64,000 bases of DNA, taken from NCBI GenBank assembly GCA_000247545.1, contig CP003316.1, forward strand, positions 591,233-655,232. Direction: 5' to 3'. This stretch comes from Pyrobaculum oguniense TE7 (GTDB lineage: Archaea; Thermoproteota; Thermoprotei; Thermoproteales; Thermoproteaceae). This document shows, piece by piece, positions 61,508 to 64,000 of the stretch. Within the stretch, counting starts at the first letter, position 1; each line of letters starts with the position of its first letter. Below the pieces are notes generated by a model. The model was given only the letters and a program-made list of their open reading frames with translations, searched no databases and was not told where the DNA came from. The position numbers and the translations under genes are program-made.

Positions 61508-61510
61508 AGG

Positions 61511-61675
61511 CTATGCCTCTGTTGCTGAGGCTTGTGAAGAGGCGTATAAGATCTTTCTCTTGTAGTTCCTTAGATTTCTCCTCCTTGGAGTTAGATTCTT
61601 CTTGGGCTTAGCCGGTATTTTCGGTGTCTGGTTCCTTACCTTGCCTGCCTTTGTCAGCGATCCATGTGACGGCAT
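61511..61675 (-). CDS. rps30e: 30S ribosomal protein S30e
   Basis: 54 aa: [20 protein letters not shown], then [20 protein letters not shown], ending SATEA. The start-to-end match with archaeal S30e (the FUBI-free form) is clear. ATG 61675 lies about 26 bases after a TTTATAAAC element (61695-61703). It leads a two-gene unit with the DUF401 permease. Confidence 0.93.
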   Translation of the reverse strand: MPSHGSLTKAGKVRNQTPKIPAKPKKNLTPRRRNLRNYKRKILYASSQASATEA

Positions 61676-61703
61676 GTGTCAAAAACTTCACCACTTTATA
61701 AAC

Positions 61704-62123
61704 TTAATCAGCCCACCACGGTGCAACTGCGCCGCCGGGGCACCTCTTGGGGGTAAACCCCTTTATGTCGAGGACAGGCGTGCCGTTGAATAGGTCGACA
61801 CCCTCTACGTATAGCGTCCTTCCCTCCCGCTTTACCAGCTTCACCACGGTAATGCCGATTGGGTTCGGCCGGTCTGGGCTATCTGTGGCAAACACGCCGA
61901 CCTCAGGGGCGTGTGCAACCCTCTTCGGTCTCACCACAAGGGGGCGCCCGCGGAATTTGTGCAGAAAAGCCACTACGACGACGTGGCTAAACTCTTCAAT
62001 TCCCCTAAGGCCTTCCTCGTACTGCGGCAATACCTCAATTACCGCGTCCACGGCCCTCTTGGCCTTAACTTCCTCGTCGGTGTACCAGTGCCTAACATAT
62101 CCAATCGGCTCAAAGCAAGACAT
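61704..62123 (-). CDS. trmO: TrmO/TsaA-type tRNA methyltransferase
   Basis: 139 aa of the UPF0066/TsaA/TrmO family, which N6-methylates t6A37 in tRNA using SAM. The conserved DSPDRPNPIGITVV motif and VEGVDLFNGTPVLDIKG are present. This links to Kae1 (46362), which makes the t6A substrate. ATG 62123 is chosen for the TATATATAA promoter (62141-62149) upstream; longer starts would cross the divergent transporter gene. Confidence 0.85.
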   Translation of the reverse strand: MSCFEPIGYVRHWYTDEEVKAKRAVDAVIEVLPQYEEGLRGIEEFSHVVVVAFLHKFRGRPLVVRPKRVAHAPEVGVFATDSPDRPNPIGITVVKLVKREGRTLYVEGVDLFNGTPVLDIKGFTPKRCPGGAVAPWWAD

Positions 62124-62130
62124 AGACGCT

Positions 62131-62152
62131 CTTATATACCCTATATATAAAG
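62131..62152. promoter_or_regulatory. Divergent double promoter trmO / transporter
   Basis: Two TATA boxes face away across 37 bases: CTTATATACC (62131-62140) is 26 bases before the transporter ATG 62161, and TATATATAA (62141-62149) is about 24 bases before trmO ATG 62123. Each box lies within the initiation region of the other gene, so the two promoters should compete. Confidence 0.6.
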
Positions 62153-62160
62153 ATCCCCCC

Positions 62161-63429
62161 ATGTCGCCAGACGCCGTCTTGTCCCTACTGCTAATCGCCC
62201 TCCTCGTCGGCGGCATGTTGGCCAGGCCGCTGTACCCCAAGCTACCCACGTGGTCTCTTATGTCCCTCGCCGCTTTTATAGCGGTGTTTTTTGGGCCCCT
62301 GGGCGTAGACGACGTGCCGCGGATTGTAAACTTCGAGGTGCTGCTCTTCCTAATAGGCATGTTCTCCATAGTCGCCTTGGCCGAGTCAAGCGGGTTGTTG
62401 GGCGCCTTCGCCTACTGGTTCGTCTCGCTACTCAGATCAAGGCTGTCCATATTTGTCGGGAGCTCGTTGCTCTTCGGCCTCCTCTCGGCCATAGCAGTAA
62501 ACGACACAGTGGCCCTCATGGGCCCCCCTCTCGCCGCCGCAGTGGCTAGAGCCGCGGGTATTGAGTACAGGCACATGTTCCTCCTCCTGGCCTTCTCGCT
62601 GACCATAGGCTCCGTGATGACGCCCATAGGCAACCCCCAGAACATGCTAATCGCAGTGGAGTCCGGCATGGCTACGCCGTTTATCACCTTCCTCCGCCAC
62701 CTCGCCATCCCCACGCTGATAAACCTCGTGGCCACCCCCCTCCTCTTGTTTAAGCTATTCGGCATAAAGAACGAGAAAGTGCGCTACGTCGCTGTGGCGC
62801 GGGAGCACATAAGGAACAGACGCGACGCCGCGGTGGCCGCGGTGGTGTTGTTAGGCACCGTAGCCGCAATACTGGCCAACGACCTCGCCGCGCTCACGGG
62901 GCACCCCCACATCAAGAACATCGGCTTCATCCCCTTCGTCGCCGCCTCTCTGCTCTACTTCTTCGCCACCTCGCCCAGGGAGGTTCTGGCCAAGGTCGAA
63001 TGGGGCACAATCATCTTCTTTACCGCGATGTTTATTACAATGGCTACTATCTGGCAAGGAGGCGTGTTGCAACCCCTCATCTCCGCCTTGCTCCCCAGCT
63101 ACTCCGGCTCTGTCCTGGATCTTTTGGCCATCACGGCCTTGTCCATAGCGCTGAGCCAAGTTCTGAGCAACGTGCCTTTTGTTAGCTTGTTCTCCACGTA
63201 TCTCCACGAGCTGGAGGTCGCTGACCCCAAGGCTTGGGTCGCCCTCGCCATGGCCTCCACAATTGCCGGCAATCTCACCCTCCTAGGCGCCGCCTCAAAT
63301 ATCATAATCCTGGAGGTGCTCGAAACCAGGTTCGGCGCCACCATAACCTTCCTCCAATTCCTGAAATACGGCGCCTTAGTAACTGCCCTAAACCTCGCCG
63401 TCTACCTCCCGTTCCTTATACTTGCATGA
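62161..63429 (+). CDS. ArsB/NhaD-type ion transporter
   Basis: 422 aa with about eleven membrane helices. The two inverted-repeat signatures of the IT superfamily are visible: SAIAVNDTVALMGPPLAAA and SQVLSNVPFVSLFSTYL, together with GSVMTPIGNPQNMLIA and AGNLTLLGAASNIIILE. Members carry arsenite, sodium or carboxylates; which one applies here cannot be said. A pseudogene copy lies at 48223-49281. An in-frame extension upstream to 61747 would cover trmO and is rejected. Confidence 0.85.
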   Translation: MSPDAVLSLLLIALLVGGMLARPLYPKLPTWSLMSLAAFIAVFFGPLGVDDVPRIVNFEVLLFLIGMFSIVALAESSGLLGAFAYWFVSLLRSRLSIFVGSSLLFGLLSAIAVNDTVALMGPPLAAAVARAAGIEYRHMFLLLAFSLTIGSVMTPIGNPQNMLIAVESGMATPFITFLRHLAIPTLINLVATPLLLFKLFGIKNEKVRYVAVAREHIRNRRDAAVAAVVLLGTVAAILANDLAALTGHPHIKNIGFIPFVAASLLYFFATSPREVLAKVEWGTIIFFTAMFITMATIWQGGVLQPLISALLPSYSGSVLDLLAITALSIALSQVLSNVPFVSLFSTYLHELEVADPKAWVALAMASTIAGNLTLLGAASNIIILEVLETRFGATITFLQFLKYGALVTALNLAVYLPFLILA

Positions 63430-63521
63430 CGCTCCCAACCCGGGAGAGAGACCCGCAACATAGGGGACGGCTCACATGAGGCGTTTGAAATTGTGGGTTT
63501 GCCCCTCCGGTTGATGAGAAG

Positions 63522-64000
63522 TCAGAGGTCTAGAAGCGCTTTTTTAACCTCGGCTAAGAAGGCCAATGCCTCCCTCACGTCCTTCTGCAACCTGCGCATG
63601 AAGGCGGTGCCCACGACTACGCCGTCTGCGCCGGCCCTCACCAGCTTCGCCGCCTTGGCCGGGCTGTCCACGGCGAATCCCGCCACGATGTAGACGTCGG
63701 GGGCCAGCTCCCTCATGATCTTCACGTTGCGCTCCACGTATACCGGTAGCTCTATGCCCGTGGCGGCGTATAGGCCGATGTAAATGAAATCAGGCTGGGA
63801 GGCGGCCAGTCTCTTCGCCAAGGCGTAGGGGAACTTGCTAGGGAGGAAGAACACGGGGGCAAGGCCATTCTCCCGCGTCAGCTTGAGGTAGATATCGAGC
63901 TCCTCGGGGAAGTCTATGAGCAAGTCCGGCAGTAGCACCCCCCTCGCCCCCAGCGAGGCGGCCCTCTCAAAAAGGTCTGCGGGTCGGCCGCGGGCATCTT
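63522..64000 (-). CDS. trpA: Tryptophan synthase alpha subunit, 5' part outside window
   Basis: The last 159 residues of TrpA are visible on the minus strand: ASLGARGVLLPDLLIDFPEE, APVFFLPSKFP, IYIGLYAATGIELP and AGFAVDSPAKAAKLVRAGAD with DGVVVGTAF near the end, the phosphate-binding loop region of the TIM barrel. It cleaves indole-3-glycerol phosphate to indole. The gene continues beyond base 64000. Confidence 0.88.
   Translation of the reverse strand, partial: DARGRPADLFERAASLGARGVLLPDLLIDFPEELDIYLKLTRENGLAPVFFLPSKFPYALAKRLAASQPDFIYIGLYAATGIELPVYVERNVKIMRELAPDVYIVAGFAVDSPAKAAKLVRAGADGVVVGTAFMRRLQKDVREALAFLAEVKKALLDL

Noticed and set aside
61747-62160. N-terminal extension of the ion transporter by 138 codons.
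   Set aside because: It lies antisense to trmO, has no membrane-protein character, and a promoter fits ATG 62161.
1-64000. CRISPR array or intact insertion sequence.
   Set aside because: No regularly spaced direct repeats and no transposase or TnpB reading frame were seen in the window.

Overview
The window is a stretch of chromosome from a hyperthermophilic crenarchaeon of the order Thermoproteales, most likely a Pyrobaculum species. Evidence for this: archaeal-type ValS, Kae1, Sec61beta, XPB-Bax1 and ribosomal proteins S24e, S27ae and S30e; high GC in genes with AT-rich promoters; and many genes whose start codon lies about 26 bases downstream of a TATA-like box, so that transcripts should be leaderless. 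GTG and TTG starts are frequent and same-strand genes often overlap by 1-20 bases. The species is an inference; no rRNA gene is present.

Layout. 0-6.3 kb: an EVE-domain protein fused to a possible nuclease domain, a TtuA/NcsA-type tRNA thiolase, an ACT-domain protein and a divergent molybdate/tungstate ABC transporter. 6.6-25.8 kb: thiazole synthase Thi4, ValS, a peptide-type ABC transporter without its ATPases, tRNA-Leu, Sec61beta, several transporters, tRNA-Ala, tRNA-Gln, a Cys/Met-metabolism PLP enzyme and a complete histidine-degradation set (hutU facing hutGHI). 25.9-39.6 kb: a strictly minus-strand accessory island encoding a Tad-like type IV pilus or secretion machine: ParA-like ATPase, secretion ATPase, TadC-like membrane platform, a canonical pilin, further pilin-like proteins, a coiled-coil surface protein and a 974-residue secreted protein. 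One divergent ribbon-helix-helix regulator sits in the middle. Seven start sites in this island carry the same promoter box, GAAAAATCTT or GATAAACCTT on the plus strand, at nearly constant spacing. This is the best candidate for an undescribed system here.

39.8-48 kb: a TrkA-like protein, an MscS-like channel, PEP synthase, a B12-binding radical SAM protein and the rps24e-rps27ae-kae1 operon. 48.2-51.3 kb: a decayed, inverted counterpart of the intact block at 59.3-63.4 kb. Regulator, tdk, rps30e and ion-transporter copies lie in the same relative order, three of them as pseudogenes. An intact beta-carbonic anhydrase occupies the place where the intact block has the permease/TrmO genes. Two related GC-rich, hairpin-forming elements lie at the two ends of the decayed block. 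One interrupts the transporter pseudogene; the other abuts the start of the regulator. They look like right-end relics or MITE-like derivatives of IS200/IS605-type elements.

51.3-64 kb: a PsiE-like protein, a second B12-binding radical SAM protein, a CPBP protease and a CorA-like protein whose start codons overlap on opposite strands, an ornithine cyclodeaminase-family enzyme, the XPB-Bax1 repair pair, an activating-enzyme-type radical SAM protein, a ferredoxin, the intact regulator-tdk-permease-rps30e-trmO-transporter block, and the 3' part of trpA. No CRISPR array, rRNA or intact transposase was seen.
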